A stretch of 64,000 nucleotides of DNA from Pseudomonas mucoides (GCF_015461845.1 NZ_JACOPW010000002.1:744001-808000); one strand, 5' to 3'. Shown: positions 1-7,478, counted from the stretch's first letter. Program-made: numbers and translations. The notes: generated by a model from the sequence alone, not told the origin.

Positions 1-502
1 GCAACCCCACTTCTTGCGCACGCAGACGTTTGCCGGCCTGGATTAACAGGTCGCCCCGGCGAACCTCCTCACCTTCTTTGCGCACGTGATCGCCAGTATT
101 GACGGGCGGGAACCACACGCGCTCGCCCTCGATCCGGCAGCGTTCCTGAGGCACCACCGTGTCGGCGCCCGAAGGCAACGGCGCACCGGTAAAGATCTGC
201 ACTGCCTGCTGCGCGAGCAAGGGCGAGCATGCCGGATCCCCCGCGGCGATTCGTCCGCCAATCAACAACCAGCCACCCTCCGGTGGCAGGTCAGCGGCCC
301 TGAGGGCATAACCGTCCATGGCGCTGTTGTCCCAGGCCGGCAGGTTGACGGGGGAATGAATGTCCGCCGCCAGCACCCGGCCCAAGGCTTGATCCAGGTC
401 GATCTTTTGCGCCAGGGGCGGCGGCGGTGCCTGGTCCAGCAAACGATTGATAGCCTCGTCCACCGGCATCAAGCGACCAAGGTCACACACCTGGCCGCTC
501 AT
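1..502 (-). CDS. moeA: Molybdopterin molybdenumtransferase MoeA, N-terminal part (cut by window edge)
   Basis: MoeA inserts molybdate into adenylylated molybdopterin in the last step of molybdenum-cofactor synthesis in the cytoplasm. About 167 residues are visible; the C-terminus lies beyond position 1. The protein opens MSGQVCDLGRLMPVDEA and shows the family signatures PAWDNSAMDGYAL and FTGAPLPSGADTVV, then KEGEEVRRGD. The ATG at 500-502 overlaps the moaB stop by four bases (ATGA), so the two genes are translationally coupled. Molybdenum cofactor is needed for nitrate reductase, which fits the neighbouring denitrification genes although no nitrate reductase is in the window. Identification is firm; it could be one of several moeA copies in the genome. 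Confidence 0.93.
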   Translation of the reverse strand, partial: MSGQVCDLGRLMPVDEAINRLLDQAPPPPLAQKIDLDQALGRVLAADIHSPVNLPAWDNSAMDGYALRAADLPPEGGWLLIGGRIAAGDPACSPLLAQQAVQIFTGAPLPSGADTVVPQERCRIEGERVWFPPVNTGDHVRKEGEEVRRGDLLIQAGKRLRAQEVGL

Positions 503-1053
503 GAGCGGGGCTCGCAGGCGTCGACGACCCGTTGCCCTTGCGGTTTCAAATGGGGGGCGAAATTGCATGGGCCGGTGCGGCTGTCCAGCTGTTCGAGCAA
601 GATCTGGTTCCAGGCCGTTCGACACGCGCCCGGCGAACCCGGAACGCAGCACACCAGCACGCCATTGCTCATCCCCGCCAATGCCCGTGACTGCAGGCTG
701 GACATGCCGATTTCCGCAAGGGACACCTGACGAAACAGTTCACCGAAGCCTTCCACGTGTTTGTCCAGCAACGGCAAGACCGCTTGTGGTGTGTTGTCGC
801 GCGCGGTGAAACCGGTGCCGCCGGTCATCAATACCACCTGCACCTTGGGGTCGGCGATCCAGTGGGAAACCTTGGCGCGGATCTGATAAATGTCGTCCTT
901 GACCAGACCACGATCGATCAATACATGCCCGGCCGTTTGCAGCAAATCCGTGAGGGTCTGCCCCGAGGTGTCAGTGTCAAAGGTGCGCGTATCGCTGATG
1001 GTCAGCACGGCAATGTTCAGGGGTTCAAACGTGCGTTGCGACAGATGGGCCAT
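499..1053 (-). CDS. moaB: Molybdenum cofactor biosynthesis protein MoaB
   Basis: A 184-residue MoaB/MogA-family protein that acts on molybdopterin (adenylylation) before MoeA. Visible family motifs are LNIAVLTISDTR near the N-terminus, VLMTGGTGFTARDNTPQAV in the middle (the nucleotide and MPT site) and VLVCCVPGSPGACRTAWNQI near the C-terminus. The open frame extends further upstream, but the MAHLSQRTF start is chosen because a GGGAAGG ribosome site lies just before it and the extra N-terminus resembles no MoaB. It overlaps moeA by four bases, forming a moaB-moeA unit. Length is close to the usual 170-185 residues. Confidence 0.92.
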   Translation of the reverse strand: MAHLSQRTFEPLNIAVLTISDTRTFDTDTSGQTLTDLLQTAGHVLIDRGLVKDDIYQIRAKVSHWIADPKVQVVLMTGGTGFTARDNTPQAVLPLLDKHVEGFGELFRQVSLAEIGMSSLQSRALAGMSNGVLVCCVPGSPGACRTAWNQILLEQLDSRTGPCNFAPHLKPQGQRVVDACEPRS

Positions 1054-1170
1054 ATCCAAGCCTTCCCGTAAATGAGGGTATGGGGCAAAGCCTGAACTGG
1101 AATTCCCGATGAGCCTATTCCTCCAAGGAGGTACCTCTACAGGGACATTGGTTGAGATTGGCACACCGCC

Positions 1171-1193
1171 TCGCGAGCAGACTCGCTCCCACA
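1171..1193. repeat. Single REP palindrome
   Basis: TCGCGAGCAGACTCGCTCCC is the common fluorescens-group REP core (cGCGAGCAGGCTCGCTCCCAC) with one change. It lies alone between moaB and pdxH, just past the pdxH stop. Other copies occur in this window near 4.34, 43.82, 47.99 and 62.38 kb. Confidence 0.8.
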
Positions 1194-1209
1194 CTGTCTC
1201 CCATCACTA

Positions 1210-1857
1210 TCAAGGCGCCAGGCGGCTGCGATGCCAACCCCCATCGCGCAACCGGTAATCGAGACGGTCATGCAAGCGGTCGGCACGGCCTTGCCAGAAT
1301 TCCAGCCGATCAGGCTGCAAGCAGTAGCCGCCCCAATGCTCGGGCCGCGGCACGGTCTGGCCGGCAAACCGTTGGGTGGTTTGTATCAACAGCGATTCAA
1401 GCTCGGCCCGATTGGCCAATGGTCGGCTTTGCGGTGAGGCCCAGGCGCCCAGGCGACTGTCCTGTGAGCGGGAATCGAAGTACGCATCCGACAGCGTCGG
1501 GGCGAGCCTGGACACCTGCCCCTCGATCCGCACCTGACGCTCCAGCCCCGGCCAAAAAAAGGTCATCGCTGCATATGGATTAGAAGCCAATTGCTGCCCC
1601 TTGTCGCTCTGGTAATGACCGAAAAACGTGAAGCCTTCATCACTAAAGCCCTTGAGCAGCAGGACCCGACAGTGCGGGCGACCTTCACGGTCGACGGTCG
1701 CCAACACCATGCTGTTGGCTTCGACAGGCGCGCGCTCGGTGTCGCGGGCCAGTTGCATCCACTGTCGGAACATGGCCAGCGGATCGTCCAGCGCTGCCTC
1801 GTCTTGCAGGCCAAAAAGGGTATAGTTGCGACGCATCTGTGCCAGGGAAAGAGGCAT
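1210..1857 (-). CDS. pdxH: Pyridoxamine/pyridoxine 5'-phosphate oxidase PdxH
   Basis: A 215-residue FMN enzyme that oxidises pyridoxamine- or pyridoxine-5'-phosphate to pyridoxal phosphate. Family motifs are visible in order: the [10 protein letters not shown] start helix, [17 protein letters not shown]-like [25 protein letters not shown] with FMN-contact residues, [17 protein letters not shown], the R(Q)VRIEG strand, and the C-terminal [24 protein letters not shown] signature. The length matches the family (about 215). A GGAG lies nine bases before the ATG. The gene sits between moaB and norR on the same strand with no visible link to denitrification; it is a housekeeping gene at the island edge. 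Confidence 0.95.
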   Translation of the reverse strand: MPLSLAQMRRNYTLFGLQDEAALDDPLAMFRQWMQLARDTERAPVEANSMVLATVDREGRPHCRVLLLKGFSDEGFTFFGHYQSDKGQQLASNPYAAMTFFWPGLERQVRIEGQVSRLAPTLSDAYFDSRSQDSRLGAWASPQSRPLANRAELESLLIQTTQRFAGQTVPRPEHWGGYCLQPDRLEFWQGRADRLHDRLDYRLRDGGWHRSRLAP

Positions 1858-1945
1858 GAGGGTGATCTCCGAAAAGGTTCTGCCCAGTGTGCGAGACTCC
1901 GCGCAACAGCACCTTGATCACCATCAACACTGAGCATGCCCGGCC

Positions 1946-3475
1946 TTACTTGAGGCGCAAACGCCGCGCCAGTTTGTGCAGGTTGCTGGGATCGATTTCC
2001 AGGATCCGCGCGGCGCTGGCCCAGTTACTCCCGGACAGGCTCAAGGCCTGGAGAATTTTCTTGCGCTGGTAATCGTCGACCGCTTCCCCCAAGGGCTGGA
2101 ACGGCGCGTCAGCCGTTTCCTCCAGAGGACTTTCGACAACCACGCCCTGCCCCCCCATGGCACTGTCGAGGTCCAGAATCTCGGGTTCCAGCGTCATGAT
2201 CAGGGTGCGACTGGTGCCGCGGCTGAGCTGTTTCAACGCGGCTCGGCTGATCACGTGTTCCAGCTCGCGCACGTTGCCCGGCCAGCTGTAAGTCAGCAAC
2301 GCGCGCTCGGCGGCCGGCGACAGACGCAAACCGCGCAAGCCAAGCCGCGCCCGATTCAGCTCAAGGAAGTGCCCGGCCAGCATCAACACATCGTTACCCC
2401 GCTCGCGCAACGGCGGAATCGGCACCGGATAGACCGAGAGCCGGTGATACAGATCCGCCCGAAACAAGCCATCGCGGATGCTGTCCGGCAGGTGCCGGTT
2501 AGTCGCAGCGATGATGCGCACATCGACGTGCAACGGCTTGTCGGCGCCGAGGCGCTGGATCTCGCCATTCTGCAGGGTGCGCAGCAGCTTCGCTTGCACG
2601 GCCAATGGCAATTCACCGACTTCATCGAGAAACAGCGTGCCGCCGTTGGCCGCATCGAAACGTCCGGCACGGTCACTGGTGGCGCCGGAAAACGCGCCTT
2701 TGACATGGCCGAACAATTCACTTTCCGCCAGAGACTCCGGCAAAGCCGCGCAGTTGACCTGCACCAGCGGCTTATGACTGCGACGCGACAGACGATGCAA
2801 GCGCCGGGCGAACAGCTCTTTGCCGACGCCGGTCTCGCCCAGCAGCAACACCGGCAGCTCGGAATCGGCCAGTACATCCAGTTCATTGAGCAACTGGTGC
2901 AGCACTTCACTTTGCCCGAGGATTTCGCCTTCGTCCGCCGGCCTGCGTACGTCTTGAATATCGCTGCGGGACAAGCGCAGGCTGCGGTTTTCCTGTTCCA
3001 GTCGGGTGACTCGCACGGCGGCTTCGATCTGCAAGGTGCAACGCTTGAGTTCCTCCCGCGCACGGCTGTCGAAGGTCCCGGCATGCAGCGCATCGAGGGT
3101 GATCGCCCCCCAGATCCGACCTTCCACATACAGGCTCACGCCCATGCAGTCGTGCACTGGCATCGGTTCGCCGGCGTGATTGTCGAGCAAGCCGTCATAG
3201 GGATCCGGCAGCCGACTGTCGGGCTCGAACCAGGTGGGTTCGCGCGACGCCATGATTGCCGCCAGCCGCGGATGCTGAGCGATGACAAACCGGCGGCCCA
3301 ACGCTTCATGCACCAGCCCCACCGTCGCGACCGGCCTGAGGCTGTCGTCATCCAGACGCAGCAATCCCACGGCGCCACTGTTGAAGTACTCGCGCAGGGT
3401 CTGGACCAAACGTTGCAACCGCACAGCATTGGGCAACTCGACAATCAGGTCGGCCGCCAGACTTTCACGCAGCAT
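1946..3475 (-). CDS. norR: NO-responsive sigma-54 activator NorR
   Basis: A 509-residue bacterial enhancer-binding protein. The N-terminal GAF domain (about 20-165) in this family holds a mononuclear iron that binds nitric oxide. The AAA+ domain (about 186-420) shows Walker A GETGVGKE, GAFSGA in the sigma-54 contact loop (usual form GAFTGA), Walker B GGTLFLDEVGEL and the R-finger region FRADLYHRL. A Fis-type helix-turn-helix ends the protein (ALSLSGSNWASAARIL). NO binding is known to relieve GAF inhibition of the ATPase. The gene is divergent from ytfE, and three GGT-N7-ACC sites begin one base before its start codon, so it may also control itself. It could be called fhpR-like, but no fhp lies nearby. 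Confidence 0.92.
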   Translation of the reverse strand: MLRESLAADLIVELPNAVRLQRLVQTLREYFNSGAVGLLRLDDDSLRPVATVGLVHEALGRRFVIAQHPRLAAIMASREPTWFEPDSRLPDPYDGLLDNHAGEPMPVHDCMGVSLYVEGRIWGAITLDALHAGTFDSRAREELKRCTLQIEAAVRVTRLEQENRSLRLSRSDIQDVRRPADEGEILGQSEVLHQLLNELDVLADSELPVLLLGETGVGKELFARRLHRLSRRSHKPLVQVNCAALPESLAESELFGHVKGAFSGATSDRAGRFDAANGGTLFLDEVGELPLAVQAKLLRTLQNGEIQRLGADKPLHVDVRIIAATNRHLPDSIRDGLFRADLYHRLSVYPVPIPPLRERGNDVLMLAGHFLELNRARLGLRGLRLSPAAERALLTYSWPGNVRELEHVISRAALKQLSRGTSRTLIMTLEPEILDLDSAMGGQGVVVESPLEETADAPFQPLGEAVDDYQRKKILQALSLSGSNWASAARILEIDPSNLHKLARRLRLK

Positions 3476-3532
3476 GGTAGTTATTACCCTCTATGGTTGG
3501 ATTCACCCTAAAGCGTCCGGGTGTCTATCACC
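3476..3532 (+). promoter_or_regulatory. Three tandem NorR binding sites upstream of ytfE
   Basis: Three perfect GGT-N7-ACC elements lie at 3476-3488, 3495-3507 and 3520-3532, with centres 19 and 25 bases apart. GGT-N7-ACC is the NorR target defined in Ralstonia, where three copies precede the sigma-54 promoter. The first copy abuts the norR start codon. The last copy ends 40 bases before the sigma-54 promoter. Binding by this NorR is inferred. Confidence 0.85.
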
Positions 3533-3572
3533 ACAAATAAAAATTAAGCCATATTTTTCAATACGTTAAATA

Positions 3573-3588
3573 TGGCATGCCGGATGCA
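3573..3588 (+). promoter_or_regulatory. Sigma-54 (-24/-12) promoter of ytfE
   Basis: TGGCATGCCGGATGCA fits the RpoN consensus TGGCAC-N5-TTGCA, with the invariant GG-N10-GC spacing. It points at ytfE, whose ATG is 43 bases downstream. An IHF-like TTTCAATACGTTA lies at 3556-3568, between the NorR sites and the promoter. Confidence 0.85.
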
Positions 3589-3630
3589 ATGAGCCTGGGG
3601 AACCGTTGAAATTCAAACAAGGAACCCCTG

Positions 3631-4305
3631 ATGAGCCTGACTCTATTGGAACAAAGCCTCGGCCAACTGGCGTGCAACATTCCCGGCGCCACGCGGATTT
3701 TCCACACCTTCAAACTGGACTTCTGTTGTGGCGGGCATAAAAGCCTGCTTGAAGCGGCCGCTGGCAAAGGCCTCGATCCGGCTCTGATTGCCGATGCGCT
3801 GCACCAGCTGCAAGACACCGGCGAAACCCAGTACGACTGGCGCAACGAACCCTCGGAGCTGTTGATCGCCCATCTTCTGGCGCGCTACCACGCACGCCAT
3901 CGCGAACAACTGCCGGAACTGATTCGTCTGGCCCGCCGCGTCGAGCAGGTCCATGGTGCCCGCAGCAGTTGCCCCAACGGCCTGGCCGATCTCCTGACCG
4001 ACATGCAACAAGAACTTGAAGGCCACATGCTCAAGGAAGAACAAGTGCTGTTCCCGATGCTGCAACAAGGCATCGGCCCTCAGGCCGCACCGCCGATCCA
4101 AGTGCTGCGCTTTGAACATGATCAACATGGCGAAGCATTGGAAAGGCTGCTTGCGCTGACCAACAACATCACCCCGCCGGCCGATGCCTGTAACACCTGG
4201 CGTGCCCTGTATCGCGGGCTGCTGGAGTTTCGTGATGACCTGATGCAACACATCCATCTGGAAAACAACGTGTTGTTCGTCAACGCACTTAAACCTCGCC
4301 ATTGA
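3631..4305 (+). CDS. ytfE: Iron-sulfur cluster repair di-iron protein YtfE/ScdA/DnrN
   Basis: A 224-residue RIC-family protein that helps restore iron-sulfur centres damaged by nitric oxide and may release NO from them. The N-terminal ScdA_N part (about 1-55) has CNIPGATRIFHTFKLDFCC with the paired cysteines. The hemerythrin-like domain follows, with His/Glu ligand motifs ARYHARHRE, LEGHMLKEEQVLFP, RFEHDQHGE and HIHLENNVLF. Length matches the family (220-225). AAGGA precedes the ATG. It is divergent from norR and has its own NorR/sigma-54 promoter, so it should be induced by NO. Pseudomonas stutzeri calls the homologue DnrN. Confidence 0.93.
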   Translation: MSLTLLEQSLGQLACNIPGATRIFHTFKLDFCCGGHKSLLEAAAGKGLDPALIADALHQLQDTGETQYDWRNEPSELLIAHLLARYHARHREQLPELIRLARRVEQVHGARSSCPNGLADLLTDMQQELEGHMLKEEQVLFPMLQQGIGPQAAPPIQVLRFEHDQHGEALERLLALTNNITPPADACNTWRALYRGLLEFRDDLMQHIHLENNVLFVNALKPRH

Positions 4306-4340
4306 TCGATTGCTGGTCATACAAAACCAGTGACACAGCA

Positions 4341-4403
4341 TTCGCGAGCAGGCTCGCTCCCACAGGGGAACGGTATCCCAATGTGGAAGCGAGCCGGCTC
4401 GCC
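4341..4403. repeat. REPIN (two inverted REP copies)
   Basis: A REP core at 4343-4365 (GCGAGCAGGCTCGCTCCCAC) faces an inverted, slightly degenerate copy at 4382-4403 (GTGGAAGCGAGCCGGCTCGC). It lies between the converging ends of ytfE and the CopD-like gene. Confidence 0.8.
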
Positions 4404-4441
4404 AATGGCGCCATTACAGGGTTACGGGTTCTCCCGCGCGA

Positions 4442-4879
4442 TCAACCGTGCCAATAGAACATGGCCTTGGCCAGGATCACGATCAACACCATGTGCGCGA
4501 GGATGCTGCGGCGAATCCAAGTGGCGCGGGTCGTGGTCAGACGTGCGCTTTTCAGCCAGTACGCCAGCAGAAAGTAATGGCCGATGATGCTCAGGGCCAG
4601 GATGATCTTCAGGCTCAGCAACGTACCAAAACTGCTCGCCAGCGGCTGACTCAATACACCCCGGTGTTGCCACGCCAGGCTGATACCGGCGCCATACAAC
4701 AGCAACACCACGCCATGCAGCACCTTGCGCGAACGCACTGCAATCGCTTGATCGGCGCTCGTTTGCGCGCTAACTGCCACCTGCTGGCGGGCGTTGTGCC
4801 AGATCACCACCTCGAAAAACAGCGTGCCGATGAAGGCAATCGCCGCCAGCAAGTGGGTGACCAGTAAAAAGGGATACAT
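4442..4879 (-). CDS. Four-helix CopD-like membrane protein, denitrification-associated
   Basis: A 145-residue integral membrane protein with four predicted helices; it resembles the CopD/DUF2269-like families found beside nnrS and nor genes. Its paralogue is at 34091-34534: both start M(Y/I)YP, share LASSFGTLL and end in AKAMFYWHG/AKGMFYLTW. Three histidines are conserved between them, in helix 1 (VTHLLAA), in GHYFL and in AHMVL, which would suit b-heme or metal binding, but this is inference. ATG at 4877-4879 is chosen over an upstream GTG; GGAGG lies nine bases before it. It follows nnrS by 28 bases and is probably co-transcribed. Function unknown. Confidence 0.7.
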   Translation of the reverse strand: MYPFLLVTHLLAAIAFIGTLFFEVVIWHNARQQVAVSAQTSADQAIAVRSRKVLHGVVLLLYGAGISLAWQHRGVLSQPLASSFGTLLSLKIILALSIIGHYFLLAYWLKSARLTTTRATWIRRSILAHMVLIVILAKAMFYWHG

Positions 4880-4907
4880 CACCGGCAGCCTCCATCAGTT
4901 AACGTGC

Positions 4908-6098
4908 TTAGCCCGGATGGCCGTCCACTCGGGACTGCAATAGCATCGGCCCATAGCGCCAGGCGTATAGCGCAAACGCCAGCACCCAACACAGACCCGC
5001 CAGCCACAACGCCGGCAAGGGGAAAAACAGGATCAACACGACCCGGCTCAGACAGGCCAGGTTGAGCAGAATGAACGCCAGGGTCATGCCCGACGGCGGC
5101 TCCAGCGCGCGGCCGGTATGCCCCAGGCTGACCCGTGCAATCATCGCCAGCACCAGGCCACCCATGGCACCAATGGTCAGGCAATGCACCGCCAGACTCG
5201 AATTGATCGGCACACCGAAATGCCACAGCGCCATCCCGAGACAGGCCACCGCCAACCAGGCATAAGCCAGGTACAACGACCACAACAACGGCACATGCCA
5301 GAGGGCGCGATCATGCCAGCGCACCAGGCGCACCAGATGCCCTGCGGCCAACACCGCGAACAACAGGCCCACCCAGAAATCGGGGACAAGCGCAGGTCCC
5401 GCGGCATAGAGCAACGCCACCAGCGGTGAGCCAATCAGCAGCAGCCAATCCAGCCACGGCCAAGGGGTAACGCCCTCGACCTTGCCGAGGCCGCGCTGGA
5501 TGAAGAACGGAATGACGCGCCCACCGATCAAACCCATCATTGCCGCCACCAGCCACAGACCCGTCAACACGCCTTGACGCTGCCAGCCTTCATGACCTTC
5601 GACCAGACCATACAGGGACAACCCATCGGCCGCCGCTAACAGCAGCAACACCACCGCAATGGGGTAGTTACGTTTCTGCCGCACCTTCCACAAGGTGAAT
5701 CCCATGAGCGCAGCCACCGCCAGCGGGAACGCCAGTTCCAGCACCGCGAGCACCGGCAACGGTGCATTGACCAGCCAGGCCACGCGCGCCAATAACCACA
5801 GCAGCGCCAACATGGCCAGTGGTTGCCCGCTGATGCCGGGGCGACCGGTCCAGGTCTGCACCGCCGTCAGCAGAAAGCCGGCGATGATCGCCAAGCCGAA
5901 TCCGAACAGCAATTCGTGTCGATGCCAGCCCAGCCAGCCACCCGCCGGCTGCCAGCCGGAAAGCTCACCACTGAAGGCGAACAGCCAGAGTGGAATGACC
6001 AGCACCGCCAGCAGGCAGCCGGCGAGGAAAAATGGCCGAAAGGCCAAACGCAACAGCGGCGCGATAGCCATCGCTTTACGGCGGTCAAGCACTTGCAT
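4908..6098 (-). CDS. nnrS: NnrS family haem-copper membrane protein
   Basis: A 396-residue protein with about twelve hydrophobic helices. NnrS is known as a haem- and copper-containing membrane protein that protects against NO stress, for instance by limiting formation of iron-NO-thiol complexes. Family motifs seen are AFRPFFLAG near the N-terminus, GWHRHELLFGF, FLLTAVQTWTG, GGRVIPFF, and HCLTIGAMGGLVLAMIARVS. AAGGAG precedes the ATG. An ANR/DNR-type box (6195-6208) lies about 100 bases upstream. The gene leads a unit with the CopD-like gene. Confidence 0.93.
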   Translation of the reverse strand: MQVLDRRKAMAIAPLLRLAFRPFFLAGCLLAVLVIPLWLFAFSGELSGWQPAGGWLGWHRHELLFGFGLAIIAGFLLTAVQTWTGRPGISGQPLAMLALLWLLARVAWLVNAPLPVLAVLELAFPLAVAALMGFTLWKVRQKRNYPIAVVLLLLAAADGLSLYGLVEGHEGWQRQGVLTGLWLVAAMMGLIGGRVIPFFIQRGLGKVEGVTPWPWLDWLLLIGSPLVALLYAAGPALVPDFWVGLLFAVLAAGHLVRLVRWHDRALWHVPLLWSLYLAYAWLAVACLGMALWHFGVPINSSLAVHCLTIGAMGGLVLAMIARVSLGHTGRALEPPSGMTLAFILLNLACLSRVVLILFFPLPALWLAGLCWVLAFALYAWRYGPMLLQSRVDGHPG

Positions 6099-6194
6099 AA
6101 AGCTACTCCTTTACCTTGCTGCTGACCTGACGCCAACCCACACGCGTCAAGGCAAGTCCGGGGGCAATCATCGGGTATTGACGATTAATTGCCT

Positions 6195-6208
6195 TTGTCG
6201 CAGATCAA
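6195..6208 (-). promoter_or_regulatory. ANR/DNR box upstream of nnrS
   Basis: TTGTC-GCAG-ATCAA matches the TTGAT-N4-ATCAA FNR-family consensus, one half perfect and the other in the common TTGTC form. A class II start (41.5 bases from the centre) would fall near 6160, giving a leader of about 60 bases to nnrS. Confidence 0.65.
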
Positions 6209-6284
6209 GTGTGCAAGGGCCGTGCCCTGATGTTCATTCGCCCCCTGTGGTGAGAGGACCTGCTCCCTGCGGGATGGGGTTCAG

Positions 6285-6341
6285 GGTAGAAATGACCATT
6301 TAAGGGTTATTTGAACCCTAAACCCCATAGTCGTTTTTACC
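6285..6341 (+). promoter_or_regulatory. Three tandem NorR sites upstream of the small ORF and dnr
   Basis: GGT-N7-ACC occurs at 6285-6297 and 6305-6317, and AGT-N7-ACC (keeping the GT-N7-AC core) at 6329-6341. Centres are 20 and 24 bases apart and the last site ends 40 bases before a sigma-54 promoter, nearly the same layout as at ytfE. Binding by NorR is inferred. Confidence 0.8.
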
Positions 6342-6381
6342 CTCCTATCTGACAACCCCAGTAAACAACGGACTCCAGGCA

Positions 6382-6397
6382 TGGCCCGCGTCTTGCT
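6382..6397 (+). promoter_or_regulatory. Sigma-54 (-24/-12) promoter before the small ORF and dnr
   Basis: TGGCCCGCGTCTTGCT matches the RpoN consensus with exact GG-N10-GC spacing. Transcription would begin near 6409 and read the 29-codon ORF (6452) and then dnr (6583). An inverted repeat ATCAAG-GAAAA-CTTGAT (6411-6427) would fall at the start of the leader RNA. Confidence 0.8.
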
Positions 6398-6451
6398 CAA
6401 TGGTTCAGAAATCAAGGAAAACTTGATCCTTCTCGAACCCCAGGAGTCGTC

Positions 6452-6541
6452 ATGAAAAAAGTCATCCAGCCATTGGCCTGGTTTGTGGTGCTGACCTCGG
6501 TGCTGGCGTTGGCCAGCGGTGTCTCGCTGGGCCTCGTTTGA
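6452..6541 (+). CDS. Small single-pass membrane protein (29 residues)
   Basis: A 29-codon ORF starting MKKVIQPLAW and ending SGVSLGLV. Two lysines precede a hydrophobic stretch of about 22 residues, so it looks like a single transmembrane helix with its N-terminus inside. CAGGAG lies five bases before the ATG, a good ribosome site. It is the first gene downstream of the NorR/sigma-54 promoter and 41 bases ahead of dnr, so it would be made on NO exposure. I do not recognise a family; it might be a NO-stress small protein or a leader peptide that tunes dnr translation. Confidence 0.55.
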   Translation: MKKVIQPLAWFVVLTSVLALASGVSLGLV

Positions 6542-6582
6542 CTTGATCGCCATCCCCTCCTCAAACCTCAGGATGAATTTTT

Positions 6583-7266
6583 ATGGTGCTTCATCGCGTC
6601 CATCACCAGATTCTGCGCAGCCATCACTTGTTCGAGCCGTTGAACGAAGAACAGCTGGATGAGTTGATGAGTACCAGCCACTTGCTGAGCATCGACAAAG
6701 GCGAACCGTTGTTCCGTCAGGGCGAGCCGGCAGACTCGTTCTATTTCGTGATTGCCGGCGCGGTGAAAATCTATCGCCTGACGCCCGACGGGCAGGAGAA
6801 AGTGTTTGAGGTCATTGGTGACCGGCAAACCTTCGCCGAAGCGATGATGCTGATGGACACCCCGAACTATGTGGCCTCGGCCGAAGCGATCTGCCCCACT
6901 CAGCTCTATCGGTTATCCAACAACACCTATATGCGCCTGCTGCAAAGTAACAGCCGACTGACCTTTGCGCTGCTCGGCAAGCTGTGCGTTCGCTTGCATC
7001 AACGGGTCAACGAAATCGAAACCCTGTCATTGAAAAACGCTACCCACCGGGTCGTGCGTTATCTGCTGACGCAACTGGTGCGCCAGCAAACCGTTGGCAG
7101 CCAATTCGAACTGCCAATGGCCAAGCAACTGATTGCCGGGCACCTGTCGATCCAGCCGGAAACCTTTTCGCGGATCATCCGTCGCCTGATCGATGAAAAC
7201 ATCATCACCCAGGACGGCCGCCAGATCGCCATTCTCGATCGTCTGCGCCTGGAACAGTTCGAGTGA
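6583..7266 (+). CDS. dnr: NO-responsive CRP/FNR-family regulator DNR
   Basis: A 227-residue transcription factor closely resembling P. aeruginosa DNR, which binds haem, senses NO and activates nir, nor and nos promoters at TTGAT-N4-ATCAA boxes. It has the N-terminal beta-barrel (about 20-120), the dimer helix with VNEIETLSLKNATHRVVRYLL, and a C-terminal winged helix with SIQPETFSRIIRRL, the recognition helix carrying the E..SR pattern. It lacks the cysteine cluster of FNR/ANR, as expected for the DNR branch. The upstream region has a NorR/sigma-54 promoter and no clear ANR box. A GTG-started ORF overlaps its stop by four bases. Confidence 0.94.
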   Translation: MVLHRVHHQILRSHHLFEPLNEEQLDELMSTSHLLSIDKGEPLFRQGEPADSFYFVIAGAVKIYRLTPDGQEKVFEVIGDRQTFAEAMMLMDTPNYVASAEAICPTQLYRLSNNTYMRLLQSNSRLTFALLGKLCVRLHQRVNEIETLSLKNATHRVVRYLLTQLVRQQTVGSQFELPMAKQLIAGHLSIQPETFSRIIRRLIDENIITQDGRQIAILDRLRLEQFE

Positions 7267-7463
7267 GTGCCCTGCCCGTCTGTCTGTATTGCCAACGCGC
7301 CAACCCCGCACAAGAAACCGAGTGCCTCCAGTGCGGCATGCCCCTGCCGGTATTGGCCGCACACGCGGCGCAACGTCGGCTGCGCCGATTCACGTGGTTC
7401 TGCATCGGCCTGACGATCTTCTGCGTGACGATGTTTTTCTGGCTGCCACGCGGCAGCAGTTGA
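7263..7463 (+). CDS. Small zinc-ribbon membrane protein (DnrP-like)
   Basis: A 66-residue protein starting at a GTG that overlaps the dnr stop (GTGA), so it is coupled to dnr. The N-terminus has two cysteine pairs, CLYCQRANPAQETECLQCG, the pattern of a small zinc ribbon. One transmembrane helix follows (about 44-61, FTWFCIGLTIFCVTMFFWL). From memory, pseudomonad denitrification clusters carry a protein named DnrP in this position; function is not established. It converges with norD 15 bases away. Confidence 0.65.
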   Translation: MSALPVCLYCQRANPAQETECLQCGMPLPVLAAHAAQRRLRRFTWFCIGLTIFCVTMFFWLPRGSS

Positions 7464-7478
7464 TGCTGCGTGCCCCCC

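Noticed and set aside
6411..6427. Candidate ANR/DNR box upstream of dnr
   Set aside because: The half-sites ATCAA and TTGAT are in the reverse order to an FNR-type box, so it is an outward palindrome rather than TTGAT-N4-ATCAA. Kept only as an inverted repeat.
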